DNA of 64,000 nt from an uncultured Candidatus Actinomarina sp. (lineage in GTDB: Bacteria > Actinomycetota > Acidimicrobiia > Actinomarinales > Actinomarinaceae): assembly GCA_902619825.1 (NCBI GenBank), contig CACNFT010000003.1, positions 74,473 through 138,472 on the forward strand, read 5' to 3'. Below, piece after piece: positions 20,575 through 29,883 of this stretch (the first letter of the stretch is position 1; each line of letters starts with the position of its first letter). The notes under the pieces were generated by a model. That model was not told the origin of the DNA. It worked only from the letters and a program-made list of their open reading frames with translations, and made no database searches. Made by a program: the position numbers and the translations under genes.

Positions 20575-21596
20575 TCTTCCCAAGTTTTCGAGATAAGATT
20601 CTTTTCAAGTAAAACTTTTTCTTGTTCTGCTAATTTTAAATCTGACTCTACCATCATTACCGCTAAATCTTCAAAAGATACTTTTGGTTTCCAATCTAGC
20701 AAATTTTTAGCTTTATTAGGATTTCCTAGTAAATGATTAACTTCATTAGGTCTAATATATTTTTCATCAATCTTTACATAATCTTCCCATTTAAGACCAA
20801 CGTGATTAAATGAAATATCCAAAAATTCCTTTACACTGTGTGCTTCACCTGTTGCAATTACCCAATCATCTGCTTCTTTATATTGCATCATTAACCACAT
20901 GGCTTCAACATAGTCACCAGCAAAACCCCAGTCCCTTACAGCATCTAAATTTCCAAGAGAAATATTGTTTTGTATACCATGAACAATCCTTCCAATTCCT
21001 CTTGTAATTTTTCTTGTTACAAAAGTTTCTCCTCTTTCTGGTGATTCATGGTTAAACAAGATTCCGTTTACACAAAAAAGATTATAAGACTCCCTATATA
21101 TTTTTGTCATATGGTGTGCAAATACTTTCCCAGCAGCATATGGACTCTTTGGGTCAAATATAGAGTTTTCATCAAGGTAATCTGTGCTTACTCCTCCATA
21201 CATTTCTGAAGATGAGGCTTGGTAATATTTTATTTCTTTCCCAAGATTTTTTACACTCTCAAGAAGAGAAACCGGTCCATTAGTACTTGTACTTACGGAA
21301 AAATGTGGATTTTTAAATGAAACAGCAACATGTGATTGAGCAGCAAGATTGTAAACCTCATCGGGTTGAATATTTTGTAGTAGTGAGTTAAGAGATGATG
21401 GGTCTAATAGATCCGAGTAGTAAAGATTAAGAATTTTTTTCTCTGAATATTGTGATATGAGTTCATCAATACGTTTTGTGTTAAAGGTTGATGACCTTCT
21501 AATTGTTCCATGAACTTCGTATCCTTTATCAATTAAAAACTTTGATAGATAATAACCGTCTTGACCTGTTACACCAGTTATAAAAGCTTTTTTCAT
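20571..21596 (-). CDS. gmd: GDP-mannose 4,6-dehydratase
   Basis: AFITGVTGQDGYYLSKFL...NLAAQSHVAVSF...ASSSEMYG...SPYAAGKVFAHHMTKIYRESY...LFNHESPERGETFVTRKI. Confidence 0.95.
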   Translation of the reverse strand: MKKAFITGVTGQDGYYLSKFLIDKGYEVHGTIRRSSTFNTKRIDELISQYSEKKILNLYYSDLLDPSSLNSLLQNIQPDEVYNLAAQSHVAVSFKNPHFSVSTSTNGPVSLLESVKNLGKEIKYYQASSSEMYGGVSTDYLDENSIFDPKSPYAAGKVFAHHMTKIYRESYNLFCVNGILFNHESPERGETFVTRKITRGIGRIVHGIQNNISLGNLDAVRDWGFAGDYVEAMWLMMQYKEADDWVIATGEAHSVKEFLDISFNHVGLKWEDYVKIDEKYIRPNEVNHLLGNPNKAKNLLDWKPKVSFEDLAVMMVESDLKLAEQEKVLLEKNLISKTWED

Positions 21597-21629
21597 ATTG
21601 TTAAAATTCTACACATATGTATTTGATAA

Positions 21630-22982
21630 TTACGATTTTTTTAAATACTGATTGCCTACGAAAAAATAAAATAATAGTGGGAAGTGGGCATTTTCCATCG
21701 AACTATCAAAAAAAGATACAAACATTACTGATGTAGAAAATATAATCATTTCAAAAAGTTGGTTATTTTTTTTAGCAGATTGAAATAGGGAGTAGTAAAA
21801 AGTAAAAAATACTAATAACTGTAAAAAACCTCCTCTCAAGAAAATAGTCAAGAAGTAATTATGTACATGTTCATTGAGTCCATCCAGCCCTCTCCTATCA
21901 TTTCCATCCGCAACACCGATAGTATTTACTAAATTGTTTTCAATAAAAACATTGAATTTAGATTTATATCCTATCCCGTAAAACAATTTATTCTCTTGAT
22001 AATTATCCTCTATTGCATCTTGCCAAAGTTGTAACCTCCAATTTAAGTTTCCATCTCCTGAGAACAGTCTTTTTTCTGATATGTAAAACAGTGGATAGTC
22101 ATCTTTATATTTTGAAAATTTATACTCACCTAAAGTTTTAAATGCATCAGGTATTTGTTCGATTGTTTCCTCGGAAAACTCAACTACTACGTACCTTTGT
22201 GACAGAAAAGTTGAAACAATCAATAAGATTGATACAAATAAGAAAACTATTATTCTTCGAAAGTTAAACCTTAGTATTTCTTTTCTGTAAAGAAAAAGCT
22301 CATAAATTACAAAAATTAAAATTGAAATCAAAGCTGCTCTGCTTTTATATAAAAATAGTGGGAGAAATATGGATAAATTGACTAAAAATAATTCAAAACC
22401 ATATTGATTATGTTTATAAAATCTATTTAAAAAATAAATTAGAATAGCAAAGTTTATAACAATGTCAGAACCTTTATGGGGTTCATATTTATCAGAATAC
22501 GAATAAAAGAATTCAACTATATTTTCTGGAAAGTCATATATTGCGACAAGATATATTATTAATAAAGAAATTTGTAATAAGATTGAGTATGGCCTTCTGA
22601 GGGTTTTGAGCTTTGGTAAAGTTAGACCTAGAAACAAAAAACCTATACTCCAAATATAAGAGCTTGCCTTATAAGTGTAAACATTAAATAAATTGCTTCC
22701 TGTAAAAACTACCGTCATCCCAAAAGTTAATAAAACCAATACTGAAGTTAGAAAAATACTTTTGTATTTTTCCTCATAGATAGGTTTAAATATTATTAAT
22801 GTAATTAAAAAAATTAGGGCTGAGAACGCCATAACTAATTCACCAAGTCTAAACATCCAAATTTGGATTCCCAAAAATGATCTAGTAAAGATAATTGATA
22901 AAAATAAAAATGTTATAACTAAAGTATTTAAATAATTGTTTTTAACATAATATTTTTCAATATAATTTTTTAGTGTATTCAT
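21630..22982 (-). CDS. O-antigen ligase/polymerase-like membrane protein
   Basis: 450 aa polytopic; GLNEHVHNYFLTIFLRGGFLQLLV resembles the Wzy_C/O-antigen ligase H...L motif. Confidence 0.75.
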   Translation of the reverse strand: MNTLKNYIEKYYVKNNYLNTLVITFLFLSIIFTRSFLGIQIWMFRLGELVMAFSALIFLITLIIFKPIYEEKYKSIFLTSVLVLLTFGMTVVFTGSNLFNVYTYKASSYIWSIGFLFLGLTLPKLKTLRRPYSILLQISLLIIYLVAIYDFPENIVEFFYSYSDKYEPHKGSDIVINFAILIYFLNRFYKHNQYGFELFLVNLSIFLPLFLYKSRAALISILIFVIYELFLYRKEILRFNFRRIIVFLFVSILLIVSTFLSQRYVVVEFSEETIEQIPDAFKTLGEYKFSKYKDDYPLFYISEKRLFSGDGNLNWRLQLWQDAIEDNYQENKLFYGIGYKSKFNVFIENNLVNTIGVADGNDRRGLDGLNEHVHNYFLTIFLRGGFLQLLVFFTFYYSLFQSAKKNNQLFEMIIFSTSVMFVSFFDSSMENAHFPLLFYFFVGNQYLKKS

Positions 22983-22984
22983 TA

Positions 22985-24088
22985 TTAAGGTTTTATTAAT
23001 CTGTATTCATTTTCAATCTTTTCATTATTTCTGAGGACCATAATAAGGGCCCAAATACATAACAATGTTCCATGTAGGTCGGATTGATTTTCTCCATTTG
23101 TTATCTGTACGCCGTAATAATGTGTCTGAGATTTATCTTTATAGTAGGAAAATCCACCATCCGAAGAGTTATATAAAATATTTAATTCTTTAACTATCTC
23201 ATTCATTAGTTGGTTGACTTGCTTTTTTCTATAACTTGTTTGTTGTGAACATTTGTACAAAACATATATAAAATCAACAACATCACAGCCTTCCATTATT
23301 GGTTTGTTGTTAAGACAAAAATCTATTAATTTATCTGGATAATGTATTTCTTGATCAAGCCAGTCGAGTCCCGATATAACTTTCATTGCACCATTAATTA
23401 TTTCTCTTTCATGTTTAGGTTTTTGCATAAAATAAGAGCCCGTTTCTTTGTCTATAATTTTTTCTAAAAATAAAGATAATTCTTCCGAATAATCTTTATT
23501 TTGCGTTTTTGAAAAAACGCATATTGAAGAAAATTGAGCCCCTGCATTCCAAGGTTTTGACCAATCAAGTTTATTTAAATATTCAGTAATTGAATTTTCA
23601 TTAAGTTCTAATTCAAAATTTTTTTCATTTTTATATCCAATTTGATATAAGGTAGAAATCGCTTGCTTTGTATCTGCATTGATAGCATTTTGTAATTTTG
23701 TCTTTTTTGAATCATATTTAACATTTGTTAAAAGTGAAAGAATCGATTTGACTGTATATTTAAAGTCTTCTTTAAAAGGTAGATTTTTGTAATACTTTAA
23801 AAGTGCCTCATCTATAAATGAATTTTTCGGAAAATTTTTATTTTCTTTTTGATATGTATTTAAGTATTTGGCCCATTTATCAATTCTATTTTCATAGTCA
23901 ATCTCCAATTTTTTAGTCATATAAAGTATTTTTAATGCATAGGTACTAAATCCTAAATTGAGTTGGCCACCAGAATTTGTTAGTCCGCTTACCGATGGAA
24001 AAAATTCAAAATTATTTTCTTTTTTTAATGTATTTAAAAATAAGTAAGAACATTCAATTTTTTCTGTATATTCCGCATGACTTTTCAT
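22985..24088 (-). CDS. protein resembling alpha/alpha-toroid (prenyltransferase/terpene-cyclase-like) fold, unknown function
   Basis: Repeated helical segments with DGGFSYYKD...DLHGTLLCIWALIMVL; glycan-locus context. Confidence 0.45.
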   Translation of the reverse strand: MKSHAEYTEKIECSYLFLNTLKKENNFEFFPSVSGLTNSGGQLNLGFSTYALKILYMTKKLEIDYENRIDKWAKYLNTYQKENKNFPKNSFIDEALLKYYKNLPFKEDFKYTVKSILSLLTNVKYDSKKTKLQNAINADTKQAISTLYQIGYKNEKNFELELNENSITEYLNKLDWSKPWNAGAQFSSICVFSKTQNKDYSEELSLFLEKIIDKETGSYFMQKPKHEREIINGAMKVISGLDWLDQEIHYPDKLIDFCLNNKPIMEGCDVVDFIYVLYKCSQQTSYRKKQVNQLMNEIVKELNILYNSSDGGFSYYKDKSQTHYYGVQITNGENQSDLHGTLLCIWALIMVLRNNEKIENEYRLIKP

Positions 24089-25188
24089 CGTTTGAACACT
24101 CTATTTACAATGGTAGCTAATTGATTTCTCAAATTAAACGAGAAAATATTTCTAATCAATTTAAGAAATTTATTTCTAATCAAAAATAGACTTTTGAGAT
24201 ATTTATTTACAACAATATTTAATGAAGAATTTGATTTTTTATTGATTGTCTCTTCAAACAAGTCTAAAAATTCGTTACACATCTTTTCTGAATTAAATGG
24301 ATATCCTTTTAGTTTTTCTAAATATATGTCATAATCATCAAATATTACTTCTAATTGTGGAACAAAATTATCATTGAATGCCAAACCATAACCGTTGCAA
24401 TACTCGGGAATACCACCGCTATCTTTGTACAGGATAGGAAGACCACACTGAGCAGCTTCTATATGGTGATTTCCAGATGGTTCGTTAATTGAGCCAGTAA
24501 CATACACATTATGTTTTTTTAGTTCATTTGCTAATTCGATTCCAGCAAGAGGCTCTACAATTTTGGTATTTCTAAAACTGTACTCACTAGAAATATTACC
24601 AATGTATGTAAATTCAATTTTATCTTTCCAGTATTCATTATTTAATAAGTTATCGATATCTGAATAAATATCAAAACCCTTATTTTTATGTGAGCTCCAA
24701 TGATGGGTTACTAACTTTAGCTTATTTTTTTTATCCCAAGTTTGTAGATTTTGGTTATTAAAAATTTTATTATTAGCACCTGCAAGTATTACAGAAGTTT
24801 TTCCTTCAGGCATACCAATATTGAGATAAATATTTCTAAGCCATGAACTTACAAATATTACTTTATCTGCAACTTCACTTGCGTTTAAATAGAATTTGTT
24901 AATATTTTCTGTATTTTTACGCTCATCACATTCATTTACTCTTTGCACAACAGCAACATTAGGATTTACATATTTTTTATACTGTTTTATATCCTCGTGA
25001 TTAAAAGTTGATGAAGACTCACCACGACTTCTAGGGTCAGTTAAAAGAATTAAGTCAATATCTGGTTCACTTAAATCATAAATAACTTTGTGTCCTCTTT
25101 CATTCAAAAAGTTCGTTAAATTTATTGCAAATAAATTTCCACCGCCCCAAGGTCCTCTTACAATTTTGGAGCCAATACTAACTTTCAT
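24085..25188 (-). CDS. GT4-like glycosyltransferase
   Basis: VRGPWGGGNLFAINLTNFLNERGHKV...VTHHWSSHKNKGFDIY...SGNHHIEAAQCGLPILYKDSGGIPEYC. Confidence 0.85.
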   Translation of the reverse strand: MKVSIGSKIVRGPWGGGNLFAINLTNFLNERGHKVIYDLSEPDIDLILLTDPRSRGESSSTFNHEDIKQYKKYVNPNVAVVQRVNECDERKNTENINKFYLNASEVADKVIFVSSWLRNIYLNIGMPEGKTSVILAGANNKIFNNQNLQTWDKKNKLKLVTHHWSSHKNKGFDIYSDIDNLLNNEYWKDKIEFTYIGNISSEYSFRNTKIVEPLAGIELANELKKHNVYVTGSINEPSGNHHIEAAQCGLPILYKDSGGIPEYCNGYGLAFNDNFVPQLEVIFDDYDIYLEKLKGYPFNSEKMCNEFLDLFEETINKKSNSSLNIVVNKYLKSLFLIRNKFLKLIRNIFSFNLRNQLATIVNRVFKR

Positions 25189-26092
25189 AGCAATTAGACA
25201 GCATAGTTCTAAATTTTTCCATTCCTTTAGGTATTATAAAATCTTGACTCTTTAAATAAGCAAAATCTTCGTCTGGTTCAGCCCTTTCTATATGTTGAAT
25301 ATCGTAAATAGAAACTTTATTTAATATTTCTGAAGCCACACCAACATCAGTTGAAATAATTGGAGTCTTAGTTACAGCAGCTTCTAAAATTGCTTGTGGC
25401 CCTCCTTCTATTCTTGATGAAACAATGTACAAATCCAATACATTGTATAGTTTATTTAAAGTTTTTAAATTGACCATTTCAAAATATTTGTATTCTATTC
25501 CTCTTTTGTTCAGTTCATTAATCACATAATTTCTATTTTTACCTCCTAAAATTATTTTCACATTTTTATTTTTTGGTATAAGCTTTTCTACAGCTTCAAT
25601 AAATATATCGGGACCTTTTACAAGTTTTGGACTTTTAAGATCGGATGATTCAGTATCTCTTTGAAAACTTCCAATTAAGAAATCATTTTCATTTAAGCCA
25701 AAGTTTTTTCTCAGCTTTTTAACGTCGTTAATATGAAAAAATGTTTTTTGATTAATCCAAAAAGGTATTGAAGTTATTTTTTTATCTGTGAGTTGGATTA
25801 GTTGTTTTTTAGTATTTTCAGAAATAACATGATACTCTGCAACATACTTGTCTAATTCTTTAAAATTATCAAAGTCAAAATTATCAAAATCAAAATGATA
25901 ATATGAACAAATTACTTTCTTTTTTGATAATTGTTCTTCTGATATGGTTCTCCAAACCCAAGGAGACAGAATCCACAGAAGGTCTGATTTTTTTGCTGAT
26001 TTTGTTGAGATATCAGAATTGTTTTTGTACCACTCTTTTCGGATTCTATCAATTATCCAAGACTCATTTACATTATTGAGAAAAACTTTCAT
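25178..26092 (-). CDS. GT4 glycosyltransferase
   Basis: LYIVSSRIEGGPQAILEAAVTKTPIISTDVGVASEIL. Confidence 0.88.
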   Translation of the reverse strand: MKVFLNNVNESWIIDRIRKEWYKNNSDISTKSAKKSDLLWILSPWVWRTISEEQLSKKKVICSYYHFDFDNFDFDNFKELDKYVAEYHVISENTKKQLIQLTDKKITSIPFWINQKTFFHINDVKKLRKNFGLNENDFLIGSFQRDTESSDLKSPKLVKGPDIFIEAVEKLIPKNKNVKIILGGKNRNYVINELNKRGIEYKYFEMVNLKTLNKLYNVLDLYIVSSRIEGGPQAILEAAVTKTPIISTDVGVASEILNKVSIYDIQHIERAEPDEDFAYLKSQDFIIPKGMEKFRTMLSNCYES

Positions 26093-26128
26093 TAATTTAT
26101 TTAATAATAACTAACCTTATAGATATAA

Positions 26129-27106
26129 ATGCAAAATATTTTGATAACTGGAATCACTGGCCAAGATGGTATTTTTTTAGTCGATAGATTAATGAAATCG
26201 TATAGTGATATAAATATTCTTGGTGTTTCAAGAAACAGAGATCAAGAAAATTTTTCCAAAAAGCTTTCAACGTTAAATAAATATAATTTAAAGAATCTGA
26301 ACTTAAAAAATATTAACCTATTAGATCTAAAAGAAGTAGAAGAAAATATATTGAAGTTTAAACCTGATAAAATTTTCAATTTAAGTGGACCTAGTTCAGT
26401 GTATGAATCAATACTCTATCCTGAAAAAACAATGAATGAAATCTGTAAAATTTTTGAAAATATTACTCAAACTCTTATTAGTAATGATTTATTTGTTCCT
26501 TTTTTTCAAGCTTCTTCCTCCGAGATGTTTGGACAAAATGCTAATGAATGTTTGAATGAAACTATTCAATTTAATCCCAACTCACCATACGCAAAAGCAA
26601 AACTGATAAATCATGACAAAGTAATTGATTACTCAACAAAGTACAATTGGAATATTTACTCAGGAATTATGTTTAATCATGAGTCTGAATTTAGAAATCA
26701 TAAATACCTGTTTATGAAAGTAATAAATTCAGCTAATTTGATAAAAAATAAAAAAGTAAAAAAACTTACTATTGGTAGTCTCGATTATAAAAGAGACTGG
26801 TCTTTTGCTGCAGATGTTGTAGAAGGAATAATCAAAATAATGGAAAAGGGGAAGAATAGTTGTTATGTAATTGGATCCGGTGTTTCCTATTCTATTGAAA
26901 ATTTAGTTGAAACGGTATTTGAATACTATGGTCTTGATTGGAAAAAATATGTGGATGTAGATGAAAAATTGTTACGCCAGGGAGATCCAAAAGAAGTTTG
27001 CTCAGATCCAAAAATTCTTAAGGATGAGTTTGGTTGGAAGTGTAATTACAGCTTTTATGATTTGATTGATAGATGTATTAAGAAAAATTATTATAAATCG
27101 GAGTAA
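26129..27106 (+). CDS. GDP-mannose 4,6-dehydratase-like SDR (divergent paralogue)
   Basis: ILITGITGQDGIFLVDRL...ASSSEMFGQNANE...SPYAKAKLINHDK...MFNHESEFR...KRDWSFAADVVE. Confidence 0.8.
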   Translation: MQNILITGITGQDGIFLVDRLMKSYSDINILGVSRNRDQENFSKKLSTLNKYNLKNLNLKNINLLDLKEVEENILKFKPDKIFNLSGPSSVYESILYPEKTMNEICKIFENITQTLISNDLFVPFFQASSSEMFGQNANECLNETIQFNPNSPYAKAKLINHDKVIDYSTKYNWNIYSGIMFNHESEFRNHKYLFMKVINSANLIKNKKVKKLTIGSLDYKRDWSFAADVVEGIIKIMEKGKNSCYVIGSGVSYSIENLVETVFEYYGLDWKKYVDVDEKLLRQGDPKEVCSDPKILKDEFGWKCNYSFYDLIDRCIKKNYYKSE

Positions 27107-27767
27107 TACCTTTTTTTGCACAAGCAAAATAATATTCTTGCTCACTTTGAAATTTTGAAGATATATTATCTTTCATATTCAAATAATATAAAGGTTCTCT
27201 AAGACTTTTTACTTTGAAACCTTTCTTTATGATTTCTAAAAATAGCTTGTAGTCTTGTGCGAAATAGAAGTTTTCGTCATAATTTCCACATTCATTAAAC
27301 ACTGATTTCTTAATTAACAGAGTTCCGTGAATAAAAGGGTTTTTAAGTTTCAATATTATACTGTTAGGAATATAAAAACTATAGCCTGGGATTATCCTTC
27401 TCGTATCAATTTCTTTTGCCCTAGTAGTGCAAACGTCGAAATTTTCATTTATTAAATATTTTATTTGTTCTTTAAATCTATTTTTGTCCGAATAATCGTC
27501 GCAATCCTGTCGAGCAAAAAATTCGCCGCTTGCTTTAGTTGCCAGAATATTTAAAGATTTTGTAAGACCTAAATTTTCATTATTTTTAAAAACTTTTATT
27601 CGAGAGTCAGCGTTTTTATAATGATCAAGTATGTCAATTGTTCCATCATTAGAGCCATCATCCATTATTAAAAACTCAAAATCATCATAGGTTTGAACGA
27701 GAATACTTTTTAGTGATCTTTCTAATGTTTCTTCACCATTCAAAACTGACATTAAAACTGAGATCAT
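27078..27767 (-). CDS. GT2 glycosyltransferase
   Basis: MISVLMSVLNGEETLERSLKSILVQTYDDFEFLIMDDGSNDGT...RQDCDDYS. Confidence 0.92.
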   Translation of the reverse strand: MISVLMSVLNGEETLERSLKSILVQTYDDFEFLIMDDGSNDGTIDILDHYKNADSRIKVFKNNENLGLTKSLNILATKASGEFFARQDCDDYSDKNRFKEQIKYLINENFDVCTTRAKEIDTRRIIPGYSFYIPNSIILKLKNPFIHGTLLIKKSVFNECGNYDENFYFAQDYKLFLEIIKKGFKVKSLREPLYYLNMKDNISSKFQSEQEYYFACAKKGITPIYNNFS

Positions 27768-28918
27768 TATTTTATCAAATCGTTAAATTTTTTAAGTATT
27801 AGATCTATCTCAAAATTTTTTTTAAAGTAAGCTAATATTTTTTTTCTTTCACTTTCAACAAATTTATCGTCAAACAACAAATACATTTTTGTTATTAAGT
27901 CATCATAATTATATTGTGCAAAACTTAACTTATAATCATCAGGAAAATATTCCTTCATTCCACCAAAATATGGATAGATTGTAGGTATTCCCATTGATAA
28001 AGCTTCGCTTAGTAATCTTGGCTGCCCCTCATACATTCTGGTAGCTGTTACGACTGCTCTTGCTTTACTAATTATTTTTAAAGTCTCCGAGTTATTTAAT
28101 TCATCTAAAAATGTAACATTTTTTAGTTCAAAGCTCTCAAGCATTTTGGAATTTAAGCTCTTTTTTGCTCCTATGATGACTAATTCAAATTCTTTATTTT
28201 CAAACTTGTCCCAACTTTCGAACAAATCATATATTCCCTTTTCTGGAGTTAACTGACCAGCATAAACTAGTGTTTTACTGTCCTTTATATTGTTTAGCCT
28301 TATATTTTCATCAATTTTTATTGGATTATGCAAAACCTCAACATTATTTATTCCCAATTTATTTAGATAATCTTTGTGGAATTTGTTGAGTACAACAATT
28401 GTGTTTTTAGTTGATAACAAAAATTTAAAATACCTTTTACCATACAAAAGAATAAATACTGACTTTAAATAAGAGTTGGTAAAATACTTATTTAAAAATT
28501 GATACTTTTTTTTCTTAAAACCACATCGCGGACAAAAATCAAAATTTTCAATATGACTACTTGCCAAAAAACTCTTAGTGCAATCATATCTAAAGTTATG
28601 AATTTTTAAAATAGTTTGAATTTTGTTTTTTTCTAAAATTTCAAAAATTCCCAAGCTAGCTTTAAACCAGGTGTTGTGGACATATGCTACTTCTGGTTGA
28701 AATTCTTTAATAACTTTTTTAAGTTGTTTGTTTGATCTATAATTCTTCCCATTAAAAAAAGATATAAAGTCAAAAATATTTAAGATTTTCGTATTTTGAA
28801 ATTCTACGTATTTAACTTCATAATTGTTTTTTAATAAACTAACTTCTTCTTTAATATTGGCGTCTTCTCCACCAAAATTTGTATATTTTGTGTGTATTAC
28901 AATTACTTTTTTTTTCAA
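27767..28918 (-). CDS. GT4 glycosyltransferase
   Basis: VYAGQLTPEKGIYDLFESW...TATRMYEGQPRLLSEALSMGIPTIYPYFGGMKEYF. Confidence 0.88.
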   Translation of the reverse strand: MKKKVIVIHTKYTNFGGEDANIKEEVSLLKNNYEVKYVEFQNTKILNIFDFISFFNGKNYRSNKQLKKVIKEFQPEVAYVHNTWFKASLGIFEILEKNKIQTILKIHNFRYDCTKSFLASSHIENFDFCPRCGFKKKKYQFLNKYFTNSYLKSVFILLYGKRYFKFLLSTKNTIVVLNKFHKDYLNKLGINNVEVLHNPIKIDENIRLNNIKDSKTLVYAGQLTPEKGIYDLFESWDKFENKEFELVIIGAKKSLNSKMLESFELKNVTFLDELNNSETLKIISKARAVVTATRMYEGQPRLLSEALSMGIPTIYPYFGGMKEYFPDDYKLSFAQYNYDDLITKMYLLFDDKFVESERKKILAYFKKNFEIDLILKKFNDLIK

Positions 28919-28925
28919 ATTAATC

Positions 28926-29804
28926 CTATTTTATAAATAATTTTTGCTTAAAGTCATTCTTAATTGTTTTCATAAAATAGACTATTTTTTCTTTAAACGT
29001 TAGAGTGTGGAATCTTACATGTTCAGCTGGAGCTGGAATAACCCAATCACTCAAGATATCTAAGTTTTCAAAGTTGGAATTAAATAAAATATGTTCAGAA
29101 ACATGCTCTGGATTGCTTTTGTCAGTCATATACTCGATTTGTAAAAGTTTGTTGTTAATCAGTTTATACATTCCTGCTCCACCAAATGCACTTATTACAT
29201 TAAAGTTTTTAGATTTTATTTTTTTTTCTGTCAGCTGTTTTCTAAATATTAAAAAATAATTCAAAAAGAAACTTCCAAAAAATATTACTTTTTTTATTTT
29301 ATGAATAAGTAGTGATGAATTTAGATTGTGCCATCCCTTTGCTCTTAATGCAAAAATATCATAATAATTTGGTGAACTAATTGGAAAAATCGCATCATAT
29401 GTATTTTGATTTACAAAGGAAGTTAAAATTTTATGAAAGGATTCAATGTCTGTTAATTCAAAAAGATTTACGTCTAAATCAATTGGAATATAAATTAAGT
29501 TGTCATAATTTTTTAACTTTAATTCATCAAGACATAAATTTCTTGAAAGAGTTATCCTTTCAATTCTCGAATTATAATTTTTTTCTAAATCATCTAAATC
29601 CCTGTAAACAATAAATTCATTATCTTTTTCATATTTAGATATTATTTCTTTCGTGCCATCTGATGAGTCTGAATCAACAATAAAAAGACTAATGTTTACA
29701 TCTTTATAATTATTCCTCATTGAGAAAATTTGTTTTATGTTTTCCTCAATTGTATTTATACAATTTTTTGACAAACCACAAAAAGCTACATTTAAATTGG
29801 TCAT
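28926..29804 (-). CDS. glycosyltransferase (GT-A, Anp1/CAP59-like)
   Basis: VAFCGLSKNCINTIEENIKQI...SLFIVDSDSSDGT...RITLSRNLCLDEL...YIPIDLDVN. Confidence 0.65.
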   Translation of the reverse strand: MTNLNVAFCGLSKNCINTIEENIKQIFSMRNNYKDVNISLFIVDSDSSDGTKEIISKYEKDNEFIVYRDLDDLEKNYNSRIERITLSRNLCLDELKLKNYDNLIYIPIDLDVNLFELTDIESFHKILTSFVNQNTYDAIFPISSPNYYDIFALRAKGWHNLNSSLLIHKIKKVIFFGSFFLNYFLIFRKQLTEKKIKSKNFNVISAFGGAGMYKLINNKLLQIEYMTDKSNPEHVSEHILFNSNFENLDILSDWVIPAPAEHVRFHTLTFKEKIVYFMKTIKNDFKQKLFIK

Positions 29805-29883
29805 AACGTATCTCTTTGTAATTTTATTAATAGATAATTGTTAATGTTGGTGAAAAATTATTAAAAAAATAGTTAAATAAGAT

